The notes beneath the pieces are model-generated. The model did no database searches. It was not told the origin of the DNA and saw only the letters and a list, made by a program, of their open reading frames with translations. A DNA stretch of 64,000 bases from Aselliscus stoliczkanus (Eukaryota > Chordata > Mammalia > Chiroptera > Hipposideridae): positions 85,853,352 through 85,917,351 of the forward strand of contig CM066736.1 of NCBI GenBank assembly GCA_033961575.1. Reading direction: 5' to 3'. Both the position numbers and the translations under genes were made by a program. Of the stretch, positions 13,075-26,680 are shown in pieces (position 1 is the first letter of the stretch; each line of letters starts with the position of its first letter).

Positions 13075-14469
13075 AAATTGGAAGAAAATTACTATTAAAA
13101 AAGGGAGAATGACTGTGATGAGGAGCAAATTTAATATGAAGGTATGCTTCATGTGAAGATGGTATTAAATTAGTTTGCTGAAAATAAGAAGTAACTTGGT
13201 TCTAGTACTTGAAAAGATAGTGGGCTAAAAAAAAATAAAGTGGCCTGGGTTCTAATTCAAACTACAACTGTTTAGTAAGGAAGCCTGACTTGTTTATCTT
13301 TATAGCTCTAGTGCCCAGCACTCTACCCAACATATGAGTATAGTACAATAGATAACCAATGGTAATGGTCCATGCTCTAATTCCGTCATTAGCCAAAACA
13401 GAAAACACTCCTTGTTCTCTTACAGGGGTGTCATAAAGATTAAATGAGATCATTGGATATGGAAGTACTCTTAGAAATTAGATATGAACAATACTGGGGA
13501 GAAATCTGATAATGTATCAGAAACAGACAACCATAAAGCTCACAAAGATCCCTTTGTTTTTGAAGTAATAAAGAAGAAAGACATGCTTAAAAAAACAGAT
13601 ATTCCACATTATTATGTACATTCAGAACTATTAAATTATGCTAATGAGTGTGGATATACTATCCTTTCCTCGTTAATTACAGATTACTGACCAAACAAGA
13701 ATTGTGTTAGAATCCTAATATGGAGATTACAGAATATAGAATTCTATTCATCCAACCACGGCCTCGTATTTTGATCCCTTCCTTTAAAAAGCTACAATTT
13801 TTAAGACAGCTGATTCAAGTTAGTGAAATGATTAAAAAATATAGTCTGAGCAATGGAACAAGCAATAGCCTAAATCCACCAATCACTGTGTGACCTTTAG
13901 CAAATTATTTAATCTCTCTGAGCTTCCATTTTTTCACTGAAATACTGAGGAAAATAACAAAACTTGCTCACATGATCTTCAAAAGGCCAGGTCATTGAGT
14001 GTGTGTAAAAGGATTGTATAAATACAAAAGGATACCCAAAAAATTAAAGGGTATACAATTGCTGTTGTTATTAATACTTAAACTAAACAAAAGAACTCCT
14101 GCCTTTACACATGGTCCATATAAGAAGTTCAATAAATTCTCCAAATTCCCATCTTGAATAAAGCACCATTTTCAAACTCCTTTGTCATCAAAATCCAAGT
14201 CAAGACCAGCTTAGTTCATGACTTCTGGGGAAAACATCTTGATGAATTCTATTACCTCTAAAGGCTATTTAGGAAACCGAGTATGCGGCACAAACAAGTA
14301 GGTGACTTAGGACAAGTTGCATCATCATGCTGGGCCATACTTTCCTCAAGTAAAAATGAATGGATTGGATTATGCTCCATAATATCATATTTCTGTGCCT
14401 ATCCCCATATTTCGTCCTCTAGTTAATTCCAACATATCATTCAAAATTCACTTAGGATTATCAAACAAC
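13075..14469. repeat. Intron 4 with a MIR
   Basis: MIR(+) at about 13850-14040, with the CACTGTGTGACCTTTAGC and ATTTAATCTCTCTGAGC landmarks. 13075-13849 and 14041-14469 hold no recognised feature. Confidence 0.55.
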
Positions 14470-15730
14470 TTAATATAATAGACATTTGTAAAACATTCCA
14501 TTCAATGACAGCAGAATACATATCAAAACATATATAATGACAGCAGAAGCATTCACCAAGACAGACCATATATTCTGGGTCATAAAATAAATCTCAAAAA
14601 AGATAAAAGGATTGAAATCATACAAACTACATCCTCTAAAAGCAAAAGAATTAAAATAGAAATTAGCAAAAGAAGAATATCTGGAAAATCCACATATGTT
14701 TGAAAATTAAACAACATACCTCTAAATAACCCTTGGATCAAGAAGAAATAAAAGGGAAATTAGAAAATATGTTTAACTGAGTAAAAATGAAAATACAATA
14801 TCAAAATTTGGGGGTTACAGCTAAAGTTTAGAGGAGAATTTGTTATAAATGCTTAGTTTAAACAAGAGAAATCTCAAATCAGTAATCCAGGATCCTACCT
14901 TAAGAAACTAGCAAAGAAGAACAAATTAAATCCAAAGCAAGCAAAAAGAAGAAAATAATAAGGATACAAGCAGAAATCAGTGAAATTGAAAACAATAATA
15001 ATAAAGATATGCAATAAGATCAAACACTAGTTCTTTGAAAAGCTAATAAAATTGATAAATCTCTACTTGGAGTGATCATGAAAAAAAGAAGACAGAAATT
15101 ACCAACAGCAAGAACAAAAGAGGAAAGAATTATTATATATCCTACATACCTGAAAATTATATGGTAATACTGTAGAAATTCTTATAGCAATAAATTTAAA
15201 ATCTTAGGCGAAATCGACAAGCTCTTTGAAAGACAACCTATCAAAGCTCACTTACTAAGACATAGATAACCTGAATAACCCCTTATTTAATAAAGTAATT
15301 TAGTCATACTTCTCAACCGTCCCATAAAGAAATCTTAACACCCAGATGGCTTCACTAAAGAATTCTGTCAAACATTTGTGAAATAAATAACACCTCTATA
15401 CAAATTCCTTCTGATAACAGAAGAGTAAAAACACTTCCCAATCCATTTTGAGACAGGTATTATCTGATACTAATCCAGACAAGGACATTTCAAGAAAAGT
15501 ACAGACCAATACCCTTTATGGACATAGATGAAAAAAACCTTAATGAAATACTAGCAAATAAAAGCTACTCAAATAAAAGGAAACGTCCTCAACCCATAAA
15601 GTGCCTACAAAATTTCTAGCTAATATACTTAATAGTGGAAGACTAAATACTTTCCCCCAAGATCAGCAAGAAACCAAGGATGTTCACTCCAGTCACTTCA
15701 TACTACAGGTATTGTTCTGATAACTATAGA
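14470..15730 (+). mobile_element. Old L1 LINE, ORF2 fragment
   Basis: About 1.26 kb aligns in order with the L1 ORF2 endonuclease-to-RT region: TATTCTGGGTCATAAAATAA, AAATTAAACAACATACCTCT, TTCTTTGAAAAGCTAATAAA and CAGACCAATACCC. It is full of stops and indels, and antisense to UVRAG. Confidence 0.75.
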
Positions 15731-17001
<1,271 letters not shown>

Positions 17002-17689
17002 CTAACTTGTTTACAGCTATTCCAATTAGGTTGTGAATCATTTTGTTTTTAAAAACCAAAGACCTCATAAATATTATAAGTTGCAAACTTAAGTGAACCA
17101 AAAAGACATTCCAATTAACAAGACAGAGGCGATAATATTTCTGAATTTCTCTGCTTGTTTATTATGGCCTTTAAAAGGAATGTATGTTCTAATCTCTCAT
17201 TAACACAGCCTCATATGGTAATCTGTTTATTTATTCAACACTTAATACACAATTATTAAGAACCAACACATAAATACCCTCAAAATACCTCCACTCTATT
17301 GTTGGATTCAAACCTCTATTTAAATAATCCCTTTGTTTCACGAAAAGCTCAGTAATAGAATAATGCAAAAGGTTACACAATAGCCCAGGAGGGAATACTA
17401 AACCTGGAAGGAACAGGGGAAAGACACCCCAGAGGCTGTGACACTTGGCTTTTAAAGGACAAATAGGATTTCACCACATTAAAATAAGGAATTCCAGACA
17501 AAGAATGGGATAAACAAGGGCTCAGGGGTGTGAATGAACAAGGTGTGGTCAGGGAACTGAGGCAACTACTGGAACACACCACACAAGAGTGACAGGACAC
17601 AAAACTAGAGATAAACAAGGGTCTACGCTGAAAGATTCTCTATGCCTTGCCACGGAGGCAGTCCTTTACTCTGTACAAGACCTGGGGCC

Positions 17690-17950
17690 ATTGAGGTGTT
17701 AAGGTTAATGAACTACTTACTACATGGAACAACACGGATCAATCGCATGAATATTGTGCTAAGCAAATATGTGTATGCCAGGTAAAAGTTAAAAGACTAT
17801 CAGAATTAATCTGTGGTGCTAGAAGCAGGGATAGTGGTTTGGGCAGGAGGTAGTGACTAGAGGAAGAACACAAAAGGTGCTGATAACGTTCTATTTCTTG
17901 ATCAGGTTTCCCTGATCTGTTCCTTTTGAAAAGTGATCAGGCTATGATTT
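17690..17950 (+). mobile_element. Old L1 3' fragment
   Basis: CGCATGAATATTGTGCTAAG and the following GTGGTTTGGGCAGGAGG-like stretch resemble the 3' end of an ancient L1 on the plus strand. 16966-17689 and 17951-19049 show no recognised feature besides G-runs near 18356-18371. Confidence 0.45.
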
Positions 17951-19049
17951 GTGCCCTTGACTGTAATGTGTGCTGTATCGCAATAAAAAATGTAATAAAA
18001 CTAAATTTTAAAAGACCCAATAATGGCGAAAGTACAGCATCTTACAAGGAGGTGCCTTCAGAGAGAAAACAAATGAAGCGATTTCTTCATGATGTAATTT
18101 TAGGCCCTGAAGCCTGAAGAGTTGGAGGGCCTTCCTGGCCTTCAAATTACACCGTCTGCAAAGGCAGCCACTCACTAGCCTATGTGTTAGATCACCTCTC
18201 AACAGAAGGCCATGTGCTCTGCAATATAAAACAGTATAGTTTCAAATTCTCACTATCAGTGATAAGCAACAAGAAAAGCATAAAATACCTACCTCTTTCC
18301 AAAGTGGAAAAAAAAAAAGGACACTTGGTAAACGCATCTGAAACGCCATACCGCATGGGGGGCGGGGGGGAATAAGATCTGGGGGTAGTGTTGTATTAAA
18401 TATCCTTAAACACATCAATCTAAGATAAATTAAAAGCCTTTGATGGGAGGGGAATCTTCTGCAGTTATTTCATGTGGCTGCATAGATGACTGGGGTTTCT
18501 TTCCAAGCCAATACATTAATATAATAGAGGTACTGTCAATCTTATTACACTGGCCTTCCTTTATACTTTTATAAAACAGCTGCCAGACTATGAGCAATAA
18601 TTCCTGAGTGGGTACACTCAGATACAGTCTGCCACACAATCAAAAACTTTATTGCCCAATGTTATTGTAAAGACCCATAAAATGATTTTTATTTGTATTT
18701 ACCTGTACACACCAGCCCACTTTCAAATTATTCAAGTGCTAACATCATTTAGGGACCTATACCATATTCACTAATTCACAGTGGCAGAATATCAGGATAT
18801 TTAAAGCCCTGAAAAGTTCACTACCTATTAACTACCCACAAGAGAATCTAAATTATTTACTACCAGGAGAATTTCTCTATAACACTGCTCAATAACTTCT
18901 CAATTAATACCTCTTATTTATTAAAGAAACACACAAATACAGAAGAATTTCAAAACACACACAAACTAGCTATCACAGTTCTTATCACTCAATAACAAAT
19001 GTATGGTCACAAGAAACCCAACTAAGAATCTTCATAAAAATTGTCCCAT

Positions 19050-19385
19050 ATTATGCTAAGCGACATAAATCAGGCAGAACAAGTCGAGAACCATATGATC
19101 GCACTGATATGAAGGATATAAAACTGAAAGCAACAAAGAAATAAGACAAACAAAACAAAAACTAATTGACATAGACAACAGTTTAGTGGTTACCAGAGTG
19201 TAAGGTGGAAGGGAGGATGGTAGATGAGGATAAACGGGATCAAATATATGGTGATAGAAGGAGAACTGACTCTGGGTGGTCAACACACAATGTGACATAT
19301 AGATGACATATTACGGAATTATACACCTGAAACCTATGTAACTTTACTAACCATTGTCACCCCAATAAACTTTAATTTTAAAATA
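19050..19385 (+). mobile_element. L1 LINE 3' end
   Basis: TATGCTAAGCGACATAAATC through CACCCCAATAAACTTTAATT is the same L1 3' end as at 44108-44593, more diverged. Antisense to UVRAG. Confidence 0.8.
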
Positions 19386-19489
19386 ACTATGCCCACTTTC
19401 TCGAAACACACAAGATGACGCTCAGGTACTGCCTACTGAAATCATAAGTAGTAGCGATTCCTCAGCCCAGTAACTTCTCTTTCCCGTCT

Positions 19490-21260
19490 CATTCGCCTCT
19501 ATTCATCCTTCATGTCTCAAGTCAGGAATTACTTATCGTTAGAAACCTTTCCTAACCACCCTCTCCGAAACTGAGATAAATAATACCCTACATGTTTTCA
19601 TAACATCTTCTTCTTCCCTGGTTCTATAACTGCACATGTCAATTATCGTTTCCCTCCAAATCACGTATTTGACCAGATAGAAGTTGGAAAACCTTGAAGA
19701 CGATGCAGTGTAACACAGGGTAACATAATTTGGCAGAAGCAAGAGGGGCCAACTCCCGACTCACAGACTCACCCCCACAGAGATGAAATGTTAATTCATT
19801 CAGTCACAATTCAACTGAAACACAAACTTGGTTTCATGATCACGCAGGCCAGTATCTCATAAACGAGTATTTGTACTGTTCGGTTCAGTTTTTTCCCAAA
19901 GACTCAAAAACAGCTCAGGCAGTCGCAATTCCAACGAACATTTATGGTTCTAATAATGCTTCTGCCTCATGGTTTCCCTAAAAATACATGCTCTAGAAGT
20001 TGGTTTATTCAAGTATAAGGTCCATCACTGAGCTGTAACAGACCTGTGGCACACATTTAATGGGTTGGAAGGATGTGTGACATAAGAGAATCCGCAGACG
20101 CTGCAGAACAGCAGGGCTCTGGAACACCCGTTTGACCAGTTACCACTCCGTGGTTTTACAGCCTAGAGCAAGTTGCTCAGCATGCCTGAACCTCAGTTTG
20201 CCTAACTCTAAAACAGCATATCTCATCCTTGTAACATGGTTATCAGGACACGAAACAATGTGTATAATGCATCCGGCACACTAGTTGAATCACAGGTGGG
20301 TACTTAATAATTGATACCTCTTATGTATTGAAAAACACACATGAACTAGCTAGCTATCACTGTTTTTACTCCCACTATGAGATTTTTAGTTTTTTAATAA
20401 AAGTTTAAAAACTCTATTTTAGTAAAAAAATTTTGATTTCATTAACTTTATAATCGTTAAAGATGGGTACATGTGGGTTCATTATAATTTGTCTTTACTT
20501 TCATGTGTAGACAAAATCAACTTTAGAGAATTTAGTGACTTCCATTCTTACTGCTTCAGTCATTTTAGTTATTACCAATGACCCTCCAATCATATTAAGG
20601 ATCTAACCCCCTCCTGAACCAAAAAAAAAGTTCCCAAAAGCTAACAAATGGTGTGGAGGGTATGACTCACTGAAGCCAGAGACATTCAAGCTAACTTATA
20701 CAGTCATCAATAATTACTCGATGCTAAATATATCTCAGAAGGAACCGTCACTGTGATATATAACTTGTTGACACATGTCCACCACCTAACCTATCAACAG
20801 TGGATTATTCTTGTTACTCAGTGCGACAGACATTTATTGGACTTCTCTTGGTGAAGTGCTGTATAGGGCTGTTAGAAAATAGAAAAAATGAGGAAATTGG
20901 GGACCCTTGTCCACAAGATGTTCCTAACTTTGTGTGACCTCTAACTGTACCCCTTCCAAAACCTTCCTCTCACGCTATCCAGCCCCTAACTATCATCCCC
21001 TATCCCTCCAGGTCACTTTCTCTGCCACCCTGATCCTCAATTCCTTGCCCGTCTTTCTCATACTTAACCTATTAAAATCCAAACCACCCCTGCTCACCCC
21101 ACTCCAGCCACACTAACTTCTTAGCCATTTCTTGAAAAGCTCAAGTACACACCTGCCTTTGTACTTTCCTGCTTCTTGGTCTAGAACAGTCTTCCCCATG
21201 TAGATACAGTGTGTGTCCTCACTTCCTGTAGGTGTCTGATCGAATGGTATCTTCTTTGTG
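19490..21260 (+). repeat. Intron 3 with L2 and MIR fragments
   Basis: L2(+) traces occur at about 19490-19660 (TTCATGTCTCAAGTCAGG, CCTTTCCTAACCACCC) and 20930-21260. A MIR(+) lies at about 20090-20330 (TGAACCTCAGTTTGCC). The remainder, including 20331-20929, has nothing recognised. Confidence 0.45.
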
Positions 21261-21444
21261 TTTACCACAGAAAACAAGCAACCACCCCTGCCAGACACTC
21301 CTTTTTCCACTTTATTTTACTCCGTTATATGTATTCCCATTTAATATATTCCAATTGATCAATTCTAACAGGCACTTTTCCTCACATTGTAAGATGAATT
21401 CGATTTTAGAAATGTTGACATCAGTAAGGTCTTACACTGTTTGA

Positions 21445-21458
21445 CCACCAGGTGGCAG
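21445..21458 (+). promoter_or_regulatory. Candidate CTCF core in intron 3
   Basis: CCACCAGGTGGCAG matches the CTCF core CCASYAGRKGGCRS at all 14 positions. It does not lie in a recognised repeat. Binding is inferred from motif only. Confidence 0.5.
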
Positions 21459-21599
21459 GCATCAGGTGTCTCTACTTTCACAAAAAATACAATAGCTGTT
21501 GTTAATATCAATTCATTTACGTTAGGACACTGTGGCCACTACCTGTGCTGAGTTTAATTGCCATTTAAAATATCTCTATTGATTTAGATTGAAACAACA

Positions 21600-22290
21600 A
21601 AAGTCCTGTATGTAATATCTATTAAAATTTGAATTCAAAAGATTAAAGAAATATCAAGTGTTCACAAGAATGTGGAATAACCAGAACTCACAGAGTGCTG
21701 GTGAGAGTGTAAATAAAACGATAATTTTGGAAAACTGTTTGGCAAGATGTACTAGAGTGGATCACATGCCTATTCCCAGCACGTCCACTGCTAGATATAT
21801 ATACCCCATAGAAATGCATACAGATATTCAACCAGAAGATGTATGTAAGAATGTTCGTAACAGCACTGCTCATATTAGCTCAAACCCAGAAACTAACCAA
21901 ATGCCCATCAACAGAAGAGCAGATACAATACATTCTAGTATATTCACAGAAAGGAATACTATAGAGCAAACAAACTACAAATACACCCCACAATATGAAT
22001 GATTCTTACAATATAAAGTTGAGACATAGAAGTCAGGAACAAAAGTGCATACTGTATGATTTCATTTCCAGAAAACTCAAAAACAGGTAAAATTAATTTA
22101 TGGCGTAAAAATCCAGAGAGTAGCAGTAACTGAAGAGGGGCATGAGAGGGCTTCTGGGGCAATGACAGTCTATTTCTTGATCTAGATGCTGGTTACATGG
22201 CTGTATTCAATTTGAGAAAATTCATCAAAGATGTATACTTAAGATCTAAACTCTTATGTATGTTAACTTCAATAAAAAGCACTAAGTTTT
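21600..22290 (+). mobile_element. Old L1 3' fragment
   Basis: The region follows an L1 3' end in order: GAAAACTGTTTGGCAAGATG, CCAAATGCCCATCAACAG, GATTTCATTTCCAGAAAAC and TTAACTTCAATAAAAAGC. Open frames here are decayed ORF2 remnants. Antisense to UVRAG. Confidence 0.65.
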
Positions 22291-22585
22291 TGTGCAGGCA
22301 GAAAGGCACAGAAACAGCAGCAAGGGCATGAATTCGGTACTAGAGAAGCAAATATTTGTCAATGGAGAAATAACCTCATCCATTTTCTTTATAGGATGCA
22401 AGGAAAATTCCCACAAATTTAGGAAGCTAATTCACTTTTTACTGCTGAGATACATACAAACGATCTCCTCTCACAAGTCAAGCAATGCACCTGAAGGAAG
22501 GGAAAACTGCTCAATAAATACTACCTTGGCATGGGTGACAAAAATTTCAAAGTAACAAGGGGCTAGTAAGAATGAACCACTACAT

Positions 22586-22676
22586 GGGCCGGCTGAGTGG
22601 CGCGGTGGTTAAGCGCTGGCTTCTCCGGTTCGGGTCCCACATATGAGGGCCAGTGACAGTGCCCTCAAAAAAAAAA
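22586..22676 (+). mobile_element. Type A tRNA-SINE with internal deletion
   Basis: Starts GGGCCGGCTGAGTGGCGCG and ends in an A-run. About 13 bp after the GCGCTGGCTT segment are missing relative to other type A copies. An imperfect TSD (AAGAATGAACCACTACA versus AAGAATGAACTACA) flanks it. Confidence 0.85.
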
Positions 22677-22823
22677 ACCTACAAGAATGAACTACAGTTC
22701 ACACAGGACTATCACCAAGGCCCCATATTTCCTTTTAATCAGAGTGTTTATTTTTGTTTGGTTAAAATAAAATAGTGGTGAGTCTCATAACTGATTATCT
22801 GGATTAGGATATATATATATATA

Positions 22824-22928
22824 GGGCCGGCCGAGTGGCACAGTGGTTAAGCGCTGGCCTTGGAAGCCAGCGGCCGTGGTTCGGTCCCACATATGAGGGC
22901 CAGTGACACTGCCCTCAAAAAAAAAAAA
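22824..22928 (+). mobile_element. Type A tRNA-SINE within a TA tract
   Basis: A full type A copy. Its TSD is AGGATATATATATATATA on both sides, so it inserted in or beside a TA run. Confidence 0.9.
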
Positions 22929-22930
<2 letters not shown>

Positions 22931-22979
<49 letters not shown>

Positions 22980-22984
22980 TATAT
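22931..22984. repeat. (AT)n microsatellite
   Basis: About 40 bp of uninterrupted AT followed by ACACACAC and ATATAT, immediately 3' of a SINE. The copy on the 5' side of the SINE is only about 14 bp. Confidence 0.95.
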
Positions 22985-23279
22985 GCATAGAGTATATGCT
23001 ATATAGGATATGTATTTTTTCCTTGCTTGTTTGCCAAGTAGAAGCCAAGCACAATAAAGTGCCGATGAGGTTACAAAGATGAAGCACAGGAAGTCCCTCC
23101 CTTCATAAGCTTTATCCTATATATGAAAGAGCCTAAGACAACCACATGAACAGCTATTACACTGATTTAGAACGGTACTAATAGTATAAGTACAAACTAC
23201 ATTTTTTTTTAAAGCACACAAAGAAATTCCTTCCTGCTAATGTTACGGATTGCAGGAAAGCTTTTCAGCAGCATCTAGA

Positions 23280-23480
23280 AAGGTACTGTCCAATATAACA
23301 TCCATTAGCCACTTGTGGCTATTAAAATTAAAATGAAAAAAAATTTAAAATTCAGTTCCTCAGTAGGACTTTACCACATTTCAAGTGCTCGACAGCCACA
23401 CGTGGCTAGTAGCAACTGTACTGGGCAGTGCATAGAATAAATAGTGCGATCATTGCAGAAAGTTTACTGGACAGCACTAA
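23280..23480. mobile_element. Non-autonomous hAT-like DNA transposon remnant
   Basis: TACTGTCCAATATAACATC at the left and GTTTACTGGACAGCACTA at the right form degenerate inverted ends around GCCACTTGTGGCTATT. It resembles a common placental hAT-Charlie derivative; I do not assign the subfamily. Confidence 0.55.
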
Positions 23481-23824
23481 TTTGGAGTATTCAGGAAAGA
23501 GGCACAGAATAGGCACATAAGGACAGTTCATCAAACCTTTGGGGAGAAGCACTTTTTTTACTCATGCGTCCATTTTTCCATGTTTCCTTTGACATTAGAG
23601 TGGCAAAACCAGGCCACTCTGGTCTGAGGACCAAGCTCAGAGTATAAACCTATGAAAACAGCCAAATCATTAAAGTTACATGAGTCAAAAAGGATGCTCA
23701 CAAGCTCACCAGGGTCCAACTTAGTCCACTAGAGGGAAAATTTACCCAAATCTTAGCTAAAATAAAGTATGACTTTGCCTAATGCTTTAGCAGCTTATTA
23801 AAAGGCAATCAATAAATATATTTA

Positions 23825-23940
23825 TACATGAATCCATTCATTAAGAAACATTTGCTGAGTACCCTCTATGTGCCGAGCACAATGGTGATAAGCAGCAGGA
23901 ATAAAAGCATTTAAACCACTAACTCTATTCAGCAAATATT
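23825..23940 (-). repeat. L2 LINE 3' fragment
   Basis: CATTTGCTGAGTACCCTCTATGTGCC is the reversed L2 3' end. 23481-23824 and 23941-24255 show nothing recognised. Confidence 0.5.
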
Positions 23941-24268
23941 ATAATAGCTTAAAAACGGCAAATTCCTAAATAGAAAGAAACCAACAAATTCTGCTCATCC
24001 ACAGTCCTTCAGACAGCAAGAAGGCAGGTAACGATGTGCTGTCTCCAGTATATCCCTCATCTGGGAGTTGTGGACTCCTGTGCTGCCCAATGCCCATTAA
24101 TCTGAGCCAGTCACCAAGATTTAACAAAAAGATAAGAAGAATCCTTTCATAAAGAAAAGAAGAAATGAGTTGAAGTTTATCAAGCCTACAAAAGAAACAA
24201 AAAGTAATCCTTGCTGAAAATATCATCATCTCAAAGAATATCAGTAAGAGGAAATATCAACAAATCAA

Positions 24269-24440
24269 GGGCCGGCTGAGTGGGTGGCTCAGTTGGTTAA
24301 GAGCTCACTCTTAAGAGTGTGAGCTGAGCTCTGAGCAACAGCGGTTTGATGCCAGCCTGAGCTGAGCTGCCGCCAAGCTGCCAACACGTGGCAGGATGGG
24401 TCAGCTAAAATAAAAAATAAAAAATAAAATAAAAAAAAAA
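24269..24440 (+). mobile_element. Type C tRNA-SINE
   Basis: Head GGGCCGGCTGAGTGGGTGGCTCAGTTGG, then a short body with CCTGAGCTGAGCTGCC and an A-rich tail with AAATA units. Perfect 13-bp TSD ATCAACAAATCAA at 24256-24268 and 24441-24453. Confidence 0.92.
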
Positions 24441-24453
24441 ATCAACAAATCAA

Positions 24454-25514
24454 TATTTAACAAAACACTACCCAATAGGAGAATCACACCAGGAGCTAAG
24501 GAGACATAAAGATATTTGGGCAGACTCTGGCCTCCAGTAGATTTCATCTACTTTGGGAGATGAAAGGCTCATCAACAATTACAATGCAAGCAAATGTTAT
24601 AAGTGGTATACTCAGGAAACAATTACAGTACAAATTATAAGTTGAAAGAAACTTGGAAGTCTTTTTGCCAACCCTCTCCCCTTGTCTCGAATCCACTCTA
24701 CAAAGCAATGTTCAGCCTAACTACACCAGGCATGAAGATGTCACAATCCAGACAGTTCAGAGGCAGTTTAAGATGGGAGACAAAGAAGTTGAAGACAGGA
24801 GTTAACATTCAGAGAGATGACATTTAGAAATATGGATTTGGAAGTCAAGTGAATATCAAGTAAATACAATACTAATAACGTAGAATAATCCATTAAAGTA
24901 TCACTATAGCATAAGAGTCCATTATGACACAAATCCATAGGGGAAAAAAAAATAGGATATTGGAAAACCATCCCAACTAGAGTTTTGACTATGGAAACCA
25001 GAGTAGATAAATCAACATTCTACTCAATCTGCTCCATAAACCACCTCTAACCTGGATCTCACTTGTCTGTAGGCTACTTCTGATTCCTCTTGAGCCAGAA
25101 GAGAAAGAAAAACTAACATTTACTCAGTAGCTACTATGTGTCAGGCAGGGTACTAGTCATTATCATGTATCATGTAATGTATGTAGCATAAGAACTTTAC
25201 TGATGATTGGAGCTCCTCAGAGACGGACTCAAAGAAACTGTCTCACCTAGAATCCAAATCTATTATGACATTTTAGAGACAGCTTGATGAAGAGGAAAGT
25301 GTAGTCGAAACCTGAAGACAGAAAGCGTGGGGACTGAGTTTCTGGTCTGGCAGTTGCATGACTGCAAGAATTGTTGGGGTCTCTCTGGAGGCCAGTTTCT
25401 TAAGGTCTACCCTATCTACCTTACAGGTTGTTCTTAAGCATCAAAATGGGCTAACATATAGGATTACTCGAATAGGATTCTGCAAATATAACACATCACT
25501 GATATCCATCACTG
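24454..25514. repeat. Intron 3 with old fragments
   Basis: Weak L2(-) traces at about 24480-24600, MIR(-) at 25110-25240 (ATTTACTCAGTAGCTACTAT) and MIR(+) at 25290-25480. The rest is unassigned. Confidence 0.4.
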
Positions 25515-26130
25515 ATAATCATCTAACAAATACTCACTGAGCTTCTATACTATTCTACACTGTAGGATTTCAGTGGTGAACGAGACTGGTAATGCCCTGC
25601 TCTCATGGAACTTACATTCTGGTAGATGGGAGACAGATAATAAACATAAACAAGTAAGTGAATAAGAAGATAGTAATGAATGCTCTAAAGAAAATAAAAC
25701 AGGTGATGTGAAAAATAGTGACTAGGGGGTCGGCCGAGTAGCTCAGTTGGTTAAGAGCTCGCTGAAGAGTGCAAGCTGAGCTCTGAGCAACAGCAGTTCG
25801 ATGCCCAGCCCGAGCTGAGCTGCTGCTGTGTTGCCAACAGGTGGCAGGATGGCTCAGCTTTAAAAAAAAAAAATAGTGACTAGGGAAAGTGACTTTAGAT
25901 AGAAGAGTCATCGAAGGCCTAGCTGAAGAGACATAGCTGAGATCTCAAAGGATTCTTCAGCCAAATGAAGAGTAGGGAAACAAGTGTTCTAGGCACTAGG
26001 CATAGGGAACAAGACAGGCTTGGCATGTTCCAAGCGCTGAAAAGGAGGTATACTTGGAACATGAGTGAAAAAAAGTATTAGGAGATGAGGCTGAAAAAGA
26101 AAACAGGGGCCAAATCCAGTATGGTCTTGG
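25515..26130 (-). mobile_element. L2 LINE 3' portion, split by a SINE
   Basis: The reversed L2 3' end runs AATACTCACTGAGCTTC, CTCATGGAACTTACATTC, then continues after the SINE with AGGCTTGGCATGTTCC and GGGGCCAAATCC. The pieces are 25515-25712 and 25886-26130. A related short trace sits at 26405-26500. Confidence 0.7.
25728..25870 (+). mobile_element. Type C tRNA-SINE inserted in L2
   Basis: Head GGTCGGCCGAGTAGCTCAG, body with CCCGAGCTGAGCTGCTGC, A-tail. Perfect 15-bp TSD AAATAGTGACTAGGG at 25713-25727 and 25871-25885. Confidence 0.95.
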
Positions 26131-26645
26131 ACAGTACAAAAGATGTTATCATCACCATAAAGCTCATCTTTTTGTCAACATGGCCCAATCAATACATTGA
26201 GCCATTTATGCAAATATCTAGTGTATACATTATCAAAAGCAGGACTCTTTCAAATTTCTAACTGAGCAACGCCATCAAATTCTTAAAAACTATATCTAAA
26301 CAAAGATACCATTTATTACAATGTTTGGTAAGTCAAATAGTAAATAAAAGTGATAAAATTATAAAATTTGAGTTGAAAAAAACACCAAAGTTTTTAACAG
26401 AAAAGATATCAACTCATTCAGCAAATATTTATCAAGCACCTACTATGTGTCGGGCATGTTTTAAGCACTAGAGATACAGCAATGAACATTAAATCAATGA
26501 AGATTTAAGCAGTCACTGAGCAGAAGATTTAATTGTAGAAGGATCATAATACCATAACTGAACTTGAACTTATTTTATATCTCAGCATTTTCTGAAACAG
26601 GAGTTACAGGCTTAGTCATATGTACCTGACAGAAAGCAAACTTAC

Positions 26646-26680
26646 CAGGGAATTCTTAATCACTTCACTTCTATAAAATT
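26646..26680 (-). CDS. UVRAG: UVRAG coding exon 3 (residues 79-90), 35 bp
   Basis: This very small exon encodes (E)FYRSEVIKNSL, continuing the C2 domain. Its identity is secured by exact agreement with the recalled UVRAG peptide, by the phase-1 join to exon 2, and by splice sites on both sides. The acceptor has an exceptionally long T-rich tract (about 26 bases with few interruptions) ending TTCCAG. The donor is CTG/GTAAGT, a near-consensus match to U1. Both strong sites fit what a micro-exon needs to be recognised. Skipping it would shift the frame, since 35 is not divisible by three. Confidence 0.94.

Noticed and set aside
22931..22984. CRISPR-like or satellite array
   Set aside because: It is a plain AT dinucleotide microsatellite; there are no spaced direct repeats of array type in the window.
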